Assembly (NCBI GenBank): GCA_045105475.1
Contig: JBGCDP010000035.1
Location: forward strand, 39,482 to 103,481
DNA: 64,000 nucleotides
Origin: WTJY01 sp045105475
GTDB taxonomy: Bacteria > Chloroflexota > Anaerolineae > Promineifilales > Promineifilaceae
Reading direction: 5' to 3'
The notes under the pieces were generated by a model. It was not told the origin of the DNA and made no database searches. It saw nothing but the letters and a program-made list of their open reading frames with translations. Positions 44,510 through 52,808 of this stretch are shown in pieces (the stretch's first letter is position 1; the number at the start of each line of letters is the position of its first letter). The translations under genes were made by a program, and so were the position numbers.

Positions 44510-46474
44510 ATGTCCGTATATTTGCACGATATCCCTTTACACCAGGCGCACGAAGCGCTTCAAAATGCACTGCAGTCGGCCGGGCTAGATGGCTTGCTTG
44601 GAACTGAAACGGTTTTGCTTGATGAGCATGCGGTCGGCCGGGTAACGGCTGAACCGGTGTGGGCCAAAATCTCATCCCCTCATTACCATGCTAGTGCCAT
44701 GGACGGCTTTGCTGTTCGAGCTTTTGAAACTGATGGGGCCTTCCTCACCCAACCAAAAAGCCTCATCTATGGCCCTCAAACTCAATATGTTGATACAGGT
44801 GATCCGCTGCCAGAATGGGCGAACGGGGTGATCAAAATCGAAGATACGGAGCCACTCAGTATTGATGGCGACTTGACAGACGAACGGCGCGAACCGTATG
44901 CGATTCGCATTCGAGAAGCGATTCCGCCGTGGCGTAATGTACGGCCGATGGGGGAAGATATGGTTGCGACTCAACTGGTTTTGCCTGCGGGCCATGTCAT
45001 TCGGCCGGTTGATTTAGGGGCTATGGCGGGATCAGGCCATACTCATGTAGCTGTTGCCAGACGGCCGAAAGTGGCTGTTTTGCCAACTGGGAGTGAGCTT
45101 AAAGCGATTGGTGAGCCGGTCCAAGCAGGTGACATCATTGAATACAACTCTGTCGTATTGGCCGGGCAGATCAACCAGTGGGGTGGGAATGCGGTTCGCT
45201 ATCCGATTACGGTTGATGTGTTTGAAGAGATTCAAAAAACGGTTAAAAATGCAGCGGCGACGCATGATTTAATTTTGCTCAATGCGGGATCAAGTGCTGG
45301 AGCTGAAGACTTTTCGGCCGGAGTAATCGAATCGTTAGGCGAGTTGCTTGTTCATGGGGTTGCAGTCCGGCCGGGGCATCCGGTGATTATCGGCATGCTC
45401 CCCAATGGGATGGGGCAGAACATTCCGATAATCGGCGTGCCAGGTTATCCAGTGTCGGCCGCCTTAACGGGTGAAATTTTTGTAGAGCCGATGTTGGCTC
45501 GATGGTTGGGAAGACGGCCGAATGATCCTGCTGAAATCGAAGCTGAGCTAACGCGCAAGCATGTTTCGCCGTTGGGCGATGATGAATATGCTCGCATGGT
45601 TGTCGGGCGAGTTGGTGAACGGATTTTGGCCGCGCCGCTGTCACGTGGGGCGGGGGTTATTTCGTCGCTTGTCAGAGCGGATGGGATTACGATTTTCCAG
45701 GCGGGGAATCAAGGGCATCCGGCTGGAGCGAAGGTCAATGTTCGCTTGTACACATCACGGTCGGCCGTTGATCGGACTATTTTCTCGATCGGCTCACACG
45801 ATATGACGCTTGATTTGTTGGCCCAGTTTTTAAGCGGCCGTGAGCGTCGCCTTACTTCTGCCAATGTGGGCAGTTTGGGCGGCTTAGTGGCATTGCGCCG
45901 CGGTGAGTCCCATCTTGCTGGGAGCCATTTGCTCGACCCTGAAACGGGAGAATACAACGTGACTGATGTCGCTAAATATTTACCTGACACACCTGTCAAA
46001 ATTGTGACGCTGGTCGGCCGGGAGCAAGGGCTAATTGTTCCAGTTGGGAATCCGAAGCAAATAAAATCCTTGGCCGATTTGGTGCGGCCGGATGTTGAGT
46101 ATGTCAATCGGCAGCGTGGGGCAGGAACGCGTGTGTTGCTGGACTATCAGCTTGAGCAGGCGGGGTTAAGTCAAGACGATGTCAATGGCTACGGCCGGGA
46201 AGAATATACCCATCTGGCCGTGGCAGCGGCTATTGCTGGCGGCCGAGGCGACTGTGGATTAGGCATCACTGCCGCAGCACGGGCGCTAGAGCTTGATTTT
46301 GTCCCACTATTTCAAGAACGGTATGACCTGATTATTCCGGCTGAATATGCAAACTCTGACCTGCTGGCCCCCTTGTTTGATCTGCTGCATGATGCTCAAT
46401 TTAAAAGTGAAGTCTCGCGCCTGCCTGGCTATGATGTAACCGAAATGGGACACGAGATTCAGGTTGAAAACTAA
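44510..46474 (+). CDS. MoeA fused to a periplasmic-binding-like (LysR-type effector) domain
   Basis: 654 residues. Residues 1-420 are a MoeA-type molybdotransferase: YHASAMDGFAVRA, AVLPTGSELKAIGEPV, NAGSSAGAEDFSAGV and GVPGYPVSAALTGEI. Residues 425-650 have the layout of a type 2 substrate-binding domain (FSIGSHDMTLDLLAQFL, SANVGSLGGLVAL, YVNRQRGAGTRVLLDYQL, GLGITAAARAL), as in ModE/LysR effector domains. Such two-domain MoeA proteins are known in archaea and some bacteria; the second domain may bind molybdate, tungstate or a cofactor intermediate. It is the last gene of the cluster and follows a terminator. Seventeen-odd CGGCCG sites make it the densest gene. Confidence 0.9.
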   Translation: MSVYLHDIPLHQAHEALQNALQSAGLDGLLGTETVLLDEHAVGRVTAEPVWAKISSPHYHASAMDGFAVRAFETDGAFLTQPKSLIYGPQTQYVDTGDPLPEWANGVIKIEDTEPLSIDGDLTDERREPYAIRIREAIPPWRNVRPMGEDMVATQLVLPAGHVIRPVDLGAMAGSGHTHVAVARRPKVAVLPTGSELKAIGEPVQAGDIIEYNSVVLAGQINQWGGNAVRYPITVDVFEEIQKTVKNAAATHDLILLNAGSSAGAEDFSAGVIESLGELLVHGVAVRPGHPVIIGMLPNGMGQNIPIIGVPGYPVSAALTGEIFVEPMLARWLGRRPNDPAEIEAELTRKHVSPLGDDEYARMVVGRVGERILAAPLSRGAGVISSLVRADGITIFQAGNQGHPAGAKVNVRLYTSRSAVDRTIFSIGSHDMTLDLLAQFLSGRERRLTSANVGSLGGLVALRRGESHLAGSHLLDPETGEYNVTDVAKYLPDTPVKIVTLVGREQGLIVPVGNPKQIKSLADLVRPDVEYVNRQRGAGTRVLLDYQLEQAGLSQDDVNGYGREEYTHLAVAAAIAGGRGDCGLGITAAARALELDFVPLFQERYDLIIPAEYANSDLLAPLFDLLHDAQFKSEVSRLPGYDVTEMGHEIQVEN

Positions 46475-46482
46475 CTTCTAAG

Positions 46483-48726
46483 CTAGTTAAAGATCGTCAT
46501 TGGAAAGAACAGGCTGTAGCTTGCTTCACTCACAGGGTCAGCCGGGCTGGGGCTAGGCAATAGAGTGGCTGTGACGGTCGGATTTAGGGGGGGCGATACA
46601 GATGTTGGTGTCTTGCTTGCAGGTGGCGTCACTGTCATAGTGGGACTAGCGGTTGAGGTCAGAGTCGGCATAGGTGAGTCGCATCCGACCCGTTCGAGAG
46701 CGAGGTCGTCAACAATAATCTCTCCACCAGATGCACTATTCACCCAAAATCGCAGCTCTGTCGTTTGGCTTAATGTTTCTGTCTCGAGCGAAAATGGCTG
46801 GTATTGACTGTTTCCTGCCAGTTGGAGTGCTGATTCGCCGATTTTTTGGCCTGCGCTGTTGAAGAAGTCGATGCCAACGCCGGTCCAACCAATGATTTTT
46901 GGGGATCTGAACTGCCCGGTGAGCAAGAGATTTTCTCCGGCCGGTATAGTGACCTTTTGCCCAGCCCATCCTTTAGCGACATGGAGCGCTTGCTCCAAGT
47001 GGTAAGCATCAGACCTTAAGGTTAACGTGCCATGTTTTTCCCAATGTAAGGTGCCATTTTCAAAACTGCCATTTTGCAGCAAGTTGCAGCTTGTTTGTTG
47101 CGGTATTGCTGTTGATGTTTGGGTTGGATCTGGGAGAGCCGTCTTAGTTGGGATTGGACTTGAAGTATTAGTAGGTTGAGGCGTTTGTGTCCGAGTGGGT
47201 AACGGAGTGTTAGTTGGGGCTGTCGTTTGAGTGGGTAGTGGCGTATTAGTTGGTTTCCGTGTTGGAATTGGTGTGTTTACCCGAGTTGAGGTTGCAGTAC
47301 TCGTTTGGGTAACGATTGGAATAAATGTCTGGGTGGGTGTTTCTGTGGGTGGGTCCGCCTGTGTTGATGTGGCGGTTGGTGTTTGAGTGGGAACCAAGGT
47401 GTTTGTTGGATTTGGTGTGTTTGTTGGATTTGGACTGGGTGTGTGGATCTGTGTTGATGTCGCAGTCTCTGTTGGAACATGTGTGTTTGTTGACGAAGGC
47501 GATGGAGATACGGTTGCTGGGGACCATGGAATCCCGTTTTTCTTGATGCTCGTCATGGTCACTTGGCTGCTGTCACGGACTAAGATGTAACTGTAAATTT
47601 CATCTGATGGAGCGACCCAAGCTTCGTTTGTGCCATTAGGGCCGTAGTTGTTATAAACATGGGTGATCGCTTCGGAAACGGTGTCTTCGTGAAAGCCATG
47701 AGCCAGGGTGTTGTACCAAAAATGGCGACCTGAATTTGCATTATTCGCCATCCAATCAAATTGTGCTTTTACTTGGCTAATGTCTGCACTATTTTCAATG
47801 CGATAGTCCCGGCCGAGCGGTCCGTTAAGCTCTAAACCTTTGGCCGTAATGTTGTTGGCGGTATACGTTGGGAGGCTGTTGCTGCCATGCGGCCGGACAT
47901 GTGCCGTATCTACCATTCGCAGGTAATCATTTCCACTTTCATAAAACTGCAGATCTCTGCTGCCAGATTGGATGATTCCCATAATGACCGGTGTGTATTC
48001 ACTTCTAAAACAGGGCACTGCAAATGAAGTGATGAGATAGTCTGGTCTAGCTGAATCGTCAACAATGTCAGCCAAAATATCTAATGCCGTTAACTGATCA
48101 GATGTATTGTAGTCGCTGCAATCGGAGGCATATCCATGGCTGCCAACGCCCCATCCTTCTGCTAAATAATTGAGTAAGTCCGGTTTGTCTACGATCCAGG
48201 GTTCGTTGCGTGTTTCCTCGATGTCGCTTGTGATCATGAACACGGTTGCCTGCCACCCGCGTGCATTGAACGCTGCAATCGAAGGTTTGATGTTGACGTT
48301 GTCATCAAATCCATGTGACCATGCCCACTTTCTGTCGTCCAAAAGCGCTGCTTTTGAAACTGTTGGCGGCATATTGGCGTCTTCTGCCCCATCAACCAAT
48401 AGGGTTACGTTGCTGCCACTGGTTGTAAATTGAACAATCCCAGTGGCATTGTCGTATGTTGAGTTAGCTGGTGATCCATCGACCTGAACGTTAACGCTGC
48501 TGGCACCATCAACCTGGATTTGTACGGTTAGTTCGTTGTAATAAAGGTCTGGCACCTGTGAACGATTGATTTGATATGTAATCTCCCAGCTATCACCAGC
48601 GGCCGCCGCGTTCCAAACCGAGCTGTTTGTCGAAAATATGACAATGCACATGAAAATAGAAACAAAGACAATGAACGGTAATCGGGTGACAGGCAGCCTC
48701 TTTGTAGATCTTGAGTGTAAGCGCAC
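46483..48726 (-). CDS. Secreted polysaccharide-deacetylase-like protein with Thr/Pro linker and carbohydrate-binding-like domain
   Basis: 747 residues. Signal segment about 14-34, a beta domain (EITYQINRSQVPDL) and a NodB-like domain (about 125-400). The acidic pair Asp141-Asp142 is in WAWSHGFDDN; motif 2 keeps only one His (GSHGYAS, His197), so the metal site is incomplete. A Thr/Pro/Ser linker (encoded at about 47095-47515) joins a carbohydrate-binding-like beta-sandwich starting NLLQNGSFENGTLHW. A second Pro/Thr stretch leads to the end SLFFPMTIFN. A paralogue lies at 52809. Probably acts on or binds surface glycan; catalysis is doubtful. Confidence 0.8.
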   Translation of the reverse strand: MRLHSRSTKRLPVTRLPFIVFVSIFMCIVIFSTNSSVWNAAAAGDSWEITYQINRSQVPDLYYNELTVQIQVDGASSVNVQVDGSPANSTYDNATGIVQFTTSGSNVTLLVDGAEDANMPPTVSKAALLDDRKWAWSHGFDDNVNIKPSIAAFNARGWQATVFMITSDIEETRNEPWIVDKPDLLNYLAEGWGVGSHGYASDCSDYNTSDQLTALDILADIVDDSARPDYLITSFAVPCFRSEYTPVIMGIIQSGSRDLQFYESGNDYLRMVDTAHVRPHGSNSLPTYTANNITAKGLELNGPLGRDYRIENSADISQVKAQFDWMANNANSGRHFWYNTLAHGFHEDTVSEAITHVYNNYGPNGTNEAWVAPSDEIYSYILVRDSSQVTMTSIKKNGIPWSPATVSPSPSSTNTHVPTETATSTQIHTPSPNPTNTPNPTNTLVPTQTPTATSTQADPPTETPTQTFIPIVTQTSTATSTRVNTPIPTRKPTNTPLPTQTTAPTNTPLPTRTQTPQPTNTSSPIPTKTALPDPTQTSTAIPQQTSCNLLQNGSFENGTLHWEKHGTLTLRSDAYHLEQALHVAKGWAGQKVTIPAGENLLLTGQFRSPKIIGWTGVGIDFFNSAGQKIGESALQLAGNSQYQPFSLETETLSQTTELRFWVNSASGGEIIVDDLALERVGCDSPMPTLTSTASPTMTVTPPASKTPTSVSPPLNPTVTATLLPSPSPADPVSEASYSLFFPMTIFN

Positions 48727-48757
48727 GTGTTACTCCTATGGTACTTCTAAATAGGTT

Positions 48758-50671
48758 TTAATCGTTAGGTTCCGCTTGGCGTAGACCTAGATCAGTTGTC
48801 TGGCTGGGTTCAATTAAGATACGCTCAGCCAAGAATCGATCTTCGTTTTGGAGTTCTTGCCATACTCCATCAACTATGAAGAATAACTCATACCGGCCGG
48901 ATGGCACATCTTTAATGTGAAATAAGCCGGTTGAATCTGTTTGCTCTGTATATGATTCAACTGAATCTAGACACGGGTTTTCTATTGGCTCAGAGTAGGA
49001 GATATAGCCATTGAAACAAAGGGCAACTGTGGTGTTTGCTAAAGGCTGATCGGCCGTATTAACCAGTTGACCAACTAATTCTCCCATCGGCTTTTGGTCT
49101 GTTTGCGGCAGACTTGGCCCATTCCCGATGATCACAATGTCTCGAAACCGGTTGTTCACCAGTTCTGAATTATCCATGCGGAGTTGAGTCCAAGCTTGCC
49201 CATCAAAAATATCAATACCGGTTTCGGTCGTGACCCAAATGCGCCCCTGATTGTCAGACTCAACTAGATCGACTTTGTTGCGTGAAAGCCCATCTTCCAT
49301 TGTCTGGTTACTGATTGAATCTTGGTCATAAACGGCCAATCCTTCGCTAAAGCTTGTCTGATAAACCCGTTGGTCAATCGCGACTTCTATGTCACCGAAT
49401 AATCCAAAATCACCCTCTCGTGTACGCCATTGATCACCCTCACGCCAGATATACCCGCTGCTGTGACTCAGATAAGGGCTGCCATCTTGGTCGAGTGTGA
49501 TCGCATCAAAGAAATATTTGTCGTTTAGCCCTTGCCCTTCGGCATAAATCGTCCAATCTGACCGGCCTGGAGCAAGCGATGCAACTTCATTAAAAGCCAT
49601 TACCCATGCAGTACCATCTGGCGCAATTTCAAGCCCTTGAAAAACAGTTTCTGTATCTTTGACGATCTCTGACTTCTCGAAAAATTCCCATTTGTTGTCG
49701 CGGAAGAGAGATATTCCCTCAAACTCATCTATCCAAATTTCGCCGTTTGGGCCACATCCGATGAGGTCTGGCAGGCTAATATCTTCTGGTGGCTCGATAG
49801 ATATGAACTCAACCCCGTCAAATAGGGTGATTCGGCGCACATCGGCCATGAGTATCCGGCCGTCAGGACAGCTGGTCATAGCAAAAATCGAATTCGAGGC
49901 TAAGGCTGAGTTTTCTTCTGAGAAATGGGCCCATCGGCCGCTGGGTAAAATGCAGTTTAACCCGGTTTCAAATCCGCTGAAGCACGCATAACCATTGGCC
50001 GACTGGCCATTAAACGGCGGAATGCCTAGGGCTGGCGGCACCTGGGTTGGGGAGGGGGTAGGTTTGGGCCCAGGGTCTGATTCGTTTTCTGTCTTCCCAT
50101 CTATGGCGGGGAGATTTACCTGCGTCGTGGCTGTATCATCAATTTCAAGGGTGCTAATCATTGCAGAAAAATCACTGGACCCACCTAGAATCCAATCTTC
50201 TTGGCCCATGACAGCAAATATCAGATAGTCTCGTTCGGCCGTTGTTAAGGCAATCACCCGGCCGGTTAATAACAAACCTGATTCATCTTCTAGGGAATAT
50301 CGGCTGCCTCGGCCGCTTATCCCTGAGATCTCTTCACTATCGATCAAACGATTCCAGCCACTTGGTAGGTCCAGCATATATGTTTCAATGAGCCGATCGG
50401 CCGTTTGGCCGCTGCTGTCGCTGATCCGCAGCCCGATGAGCATGGTGCCTTCATCTCCCGTTCCGCTTAGTGAGACACCATCTCGCCCATTTTCAACCAG
50501 ATACCCTTGTGGTGGAACAACCGTAATGGGGCCTGCTTCAGCCCTGATGCCTGTGGCGCCATCTGTTAACGGCTGGGTGGGGATAGGTTGAATAGGATTC
50601 GTGCTTGTGCATCCAAATGAGAATAGGACGAGCGGGATGAGTAAATGCTGCAGTTTTAAGGGAGTGTGCAT
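48758..50671 (-). CDS. Lipoprotein with a propeller and a C-terminal Ig-like domain
   Basis: 637 residues. Lipobox FSFGC with Cys21. A domain of unknown type (about 40-190) is followed by a Pro-rich linker and a propeller-like array (about 225-520) with repeating phrases such as NGEIWIDEFEGISLF, DGTAWVMAFNEVASL and GRIWVTTETGIDIFDG; this is the pattern of two-component-regulator propeller repeats. The end (GELVGQLVNTADQPLANTTV...TDSTGLFHIKDVPSGRYEL) is a carboxypeptidase-regulatory-like domain. No kinase or other output is attached. Surface-bound; ligand unknown. Confidence 0.82.
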   Translation of the reverse strand: MHTPLKLQHLLIPLVLFSFGCTSTNPIQPIPTQPLTDGATGIRAEAGPITVVPPQGYLVENGRDGVSLSGTGDEGTMLIGLRISDSSGQTADRLIETYMLDLPSGWNRLIDSEEISGISGRGSRYSLEDESGLLLTGRVIALTTAERDYLIFAVMGQEDWILGGSSDFSAMISTLEIDDTATTQVNLPAIDGKTENESDPGPKPTPSPTQVPPALGIPPFNGQSANGYACFSGFETGLNCILPSGRWAHFSEENSALASNSIFAMTSCPDGRILMADVRRITLFDGVEFISIEPPEDISLPDLIGCGPNGEIWIDEFEGISLFRDNKWEFFEKSEIVKDTETVFQGLEIAPDGTAWVMAFNEVASLAPGRSDWTIYAEGQGLNDKYFFDAITLDQDGSPYLSHSSGYIWREGDQWRTREGDFGLFGDIEVAIDQRVYQTSFSEGLAVYDQDSISNQTMEDGLSRNKVDLVESDNQGRIWVTTETGIDIFDGQAWTQLRMDNSELVNNRFRDIVIIGNGPSLPQTDQKPMGELVGQLVNTADQPLANTTVALCFNGYISYSEPIENPCLDSVESYTEQTDSTGLFHIKDVPSGRYELFFIVDGVWQELQNEDRFLAERILIEPSQTTDLGLRQAEPND

Positions 50672-50695
50672 TGTAGAAAATGTAAATAATTTAAA

Positions 50696-51979
50696 TCAGG
50701 TGAATTTGAGATGGGTATGTTGCAAACGGTCAGCTGAAAAGTGGCTGTCTAACATTTTTTTGGGCAAAATGAGCCGGTCTAAATTGAGATTGGTTGTCCA
50801 ATCGACCTGATTATGACGTTTGGCCGACATTTTTGCATAGTTATCTGTTCCAGGAAAATAATCAGTCAAGATGGTTGGGATAATACGGCCGGTATGTTGT
50901 GCAATCATTTTAAGGTCTGGTAACAACGAAGGGCCTGCCACGACTAGATCAATATGCGGTTTGCGTGACGCATTAACGGCATAAAGCAACACTTGATGGT
51001 TGCACGTGAGCTTGAGTTTTTCAGCTTCACGGCCGGAGACACGATCACAACCTCGAATATCTGCTCGTTTTTCTAGAAAGACGCGCATGTCTGCTGAAAT
51101 CATGCTTGGCTGATAAATTTTTTCCCGGTCTGGCGCGGTCTGGAATTCAACTTGCTGAGGCGGCATTAGGTCAACCAACTGCTTTTGCAAAGAATGTAAA
51201 AATGGCCCTTTTTCAATTTGAATAACAAGTTTGTTCCCAAGCTTAGCCAGCTTGTGTAAGCTTAAAATTGCGCTCATGTGGCCTAAATGCAAGCTTTGGT
51301 TGTGTACGCCCGATATGTGCCAGAGTACGGTTAGCTTCCCATTTTCCCCTTTTTGGCTAATCGTTTCATCGATACCAAAGCTGTACTCAGGGGGAGAACT
51401 TAAGAATTCAGCTTGTTTAAACTGATTTCCTCTTTGGAAAACGGAAAAGGCTGTGTAGTTTTCCCTATTGTTGGCAATGCCTAATGCAAGTGGCCGTAGC
51501 TGATGTGCTCGACCGGCCGCTTCTGAGCAAATTGCACCGGCTCCTTCTTCGGCCGCGGCCAAGGCGACACCCCCGGCTGTTGAGATATCAGGGCGAGCGA
51601 TAATTTCGATATGGTTAGGAAGTTCATTCAGCCAGTGACTGACTTGAGGTAAAACGGTATCTTTGGTGTAGATGCGCTTTAAATCTGAAACTGTTTCAGC
51701 ACGGCCGAATAAGCACATGCGTGTTTTTAGTTCAAGCGATCCAATTTCTTCAAAAAGCTGAAAGCGTGCAAAATCATAAACGATTCCTTGCTCTAAGTTA
51801 TAAGTTGGGATAATCGCGGCCGCATCTGAGTTGTTGGCTACCTGCTCAAATAGCTCACTCGCTGAGCCAAGCGGTTCTAAGCAAACATTTGCGACTGTTT
51901 TGATTGTGCGTTTAGCCCGTAGAGCGGCCGCATGGGACCACGTATGCTCTGGGCCAAGATAAAATAGTGTTGAGGGCAT
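50696..51979 (-). CDS. Prephenate-dehydratase-like domain fused to a class I aminoacyl-tRNA-synthetase-like domain
   Basis: 427 residues. Residues 1-185 follow prephenate dehydratase: FYLGPEHTWSHAAA (6-19), AAIIPTYNLEQGIVYD, STAGGVALAAAEEGAGAICS, and NYTAF (174-178) where the family has NxTRF; the Thr is kept and the Arg is Ala. Residues 215-420 resemble Tyr/Trp-tRNA-synthetase catalytic domains: WHISGVHNQSLHLGHM with HLGH at 231-234, VVAGPSLLPDLKMIAQ, and KMSAKR (383-388) in place of KMSKS. There is no anticodon-binding domain. I infer an enzyme that activates an aromatic or related acid as adenylate, perhaps with the first domain binding an aromatic ligand. No biosynthetic partner genes are adjacent. 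Confidence 0.78.
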   Translation of the reverse strand: MPSTLFYLGPEHTWSHAAALRAKRTIKTVANVCLEPLGSASELFEQVANNSDAAAIIPTYNLEQGIVYDFARFQLFEEIGSLELKTRMCLFGRAETVSDLKRIYTKDTVLPQVSHWLNELPNHIEIIARPDISTAGGVALAAAEEGAGAICSEAAGRAHQLRPLALGIANNRENYTAFSVFQRGNQFKQAEFLSSPPEYSFGIDETISQKGENGKLTVLWHISGVHNQSLHLGHMSAILSLHKLAKLGNKLVIQIEKGPFLHSLQKQLVDLMPPQQVEFQTAPDREKIYQPSMISADMRVFLEKRADIRGCDRVSGREAEKLKLTCNHQVLLYAVNASRKPHIDLVVAGPSLLPDLKMIAQHTGRIIPTILTDYFPGTDNYAKMSAKRHNQVDWTTNLNLDRLILPKKMLDSHFSADRLQHTHLKFT

Positions 51980-52028
51980 AAAAAGTTAAGACATTATAAA
52001 GTTCTTAGTAATTTTAGCCGAGGTAACA

Positions 52029-52082
52029 AAAAAGCGGATAACACTCACTTAATCTTTCGATCAGGCGTGCTATCCGCTTTTT
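52029..52082 (-). terminator. Terminator after the phasin gene
   Basis: Twelve-pair stem AAAAAGCGGATA/TATCCGCTTTTT (52029-52040 with 52071-52082), extended inward by CAC/GTG. Read on the minus strand it ends with six T. It lies about 85 bases after the phasin stop. Confidence 0.75.
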
Positions 52083-52165
52083 ATCGTCGGCTTGGTTAAT
52101 TATCTAAACCCATCCGACGTTTATTTTGATCACAGCTCTTTAAGATACTGCTAGAAGCTCTAGGA

Positions 52166-52603
52166 TTATTTCCCTTTTGCTTCTTTCGCCAAAGCGTTTA
52201 CTTTTTTGGTTAGATTTGCAATCTTTTTGTTCAGAGAATCAATGTCAGCCTTGGTAGGGATGTTGATTTTGTGAAGCGCTTTTTCGATTTGCGTATCTAC
52301 AGTTGAACGGATGTCGTTAACTGTGTCTTCTGCTTGCGATTTGCGGGTGTTGATAGCTTCATCGATTTTTTGACGATTGTCAGCACCAAATGTTTCACCG
52401 CGAGCAACTAAGTTGTTGAAGATTTCTTCAATATCAACTTGGGTTTTTTCAAGAAGATTGGTTACTTCTTCACGTGCCACATCAACAGCACCTAAACCTG
52501 CGTTCATCGCTTTGCGTGCACCTTCAAAGAAAACGTTTGCTGTTTCTTGTAAGGTTTCTTCTTCAATTACTACTGTTTCTGATTTTTTTGTGTTTTCACT
52601 CAT
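52166..52603 (-). CDS. Phasin family protein (polyhydroxyalkanoate granule-associated)
   Basis: 145 residues, mostly amphipathic helix. The C-terminal phrase NIPTKADIDSLNKKIANL matches the PhaF/PhaI-type phasin signature, and the N-terminal half is an Ala/Glu/Lys-rich helix as in other phasins. Phasins coat storage granules, limit their size and recruit enzymes. No pha synthase is in this window. The upstream region has a promoter and two palindromic boxes, so its expression is probably controlled. No CGGCCG occurs in the gene. Group PhaF/I-like versus a generic coiled-coil protein cannot be fully separated. Confidence 0.78.
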   Translation of the reverse strand: MSENTKKSETVVIEEETLQETANVFFEGARKAMNAGLGAVDVAREEVTNLLEKTQVDIEEIFNNLVARGETFGADNRQKIDEAINTRKSQAEDTVNDIRSTVDTQIEKALHKINIPTKADIDSLNKKIANLTKKVNALAKEAKGK

Positions 52604-52698
52604 CGTTGACTAACTCCTGATAAACCAAGGGGTAAAATTTCCCCTGATATTGTTTTAAATTTCAAATACAATTGGAACTTAATTAATTTAATGTTCCG

Positions 52699-52713
52699 TA
52701 ACGCACTGCGTTA
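52699..52713. promoter_or_regulatory. Palindromic box 1 upstream of the phasin gene
   Basis: TAACGCA-N-TGCGTTA, a perfect 7+7 inverted repeat. Its centre is 25 bases from box 2, on the same side of the phasin start, downstream of the -10 element. Good candidate for a repressor site. Confidence 0.6.
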
Positions 52714-52719
52714 AAAACT

Positions 52720-52749
52720 ATTATGACACATTGCGTCAAAACTTGTCAA
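52720..52749 (-). promoter_or_regulatory. Promoter of the phasin gene
   Basis: Read on the minus strand: TTGACA (52749-52744), 18-base spacer and CATAAT (52725-52720). A TAATAG with a longer 20-base spacer is the alternative -10. Palindromic box 2 overlaps the -10 and spacer. Confidence 0.6.
52724..52738. promoter_or_regulatory. Palindromic box 2 overlapping the phasin promoter
   Basis: TGACACA-T-TGCGTCA, with half sites that differ at one base. It shares the consensus T(A/G)ACGCA-N-TG(C/T)GT(T/C)A with box 1 and covers the promoter spacer, which fits repression. Confidence 0.6.
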
Positions 52750-52808
52750 CCCCTTTTATGTTAGAATTTCCTAAACACTACCCAGCCTTTATTTTGCCCC
52801 TTTGATCA

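Noticed and set aside
47095..47515. Repetitive DNA resembling a tandem repeat or CRISPR
   Set aside because: The repeats are irregular Thr/Pro/Asn codons of a protein linker; there are no constant repeats with unique spacers.
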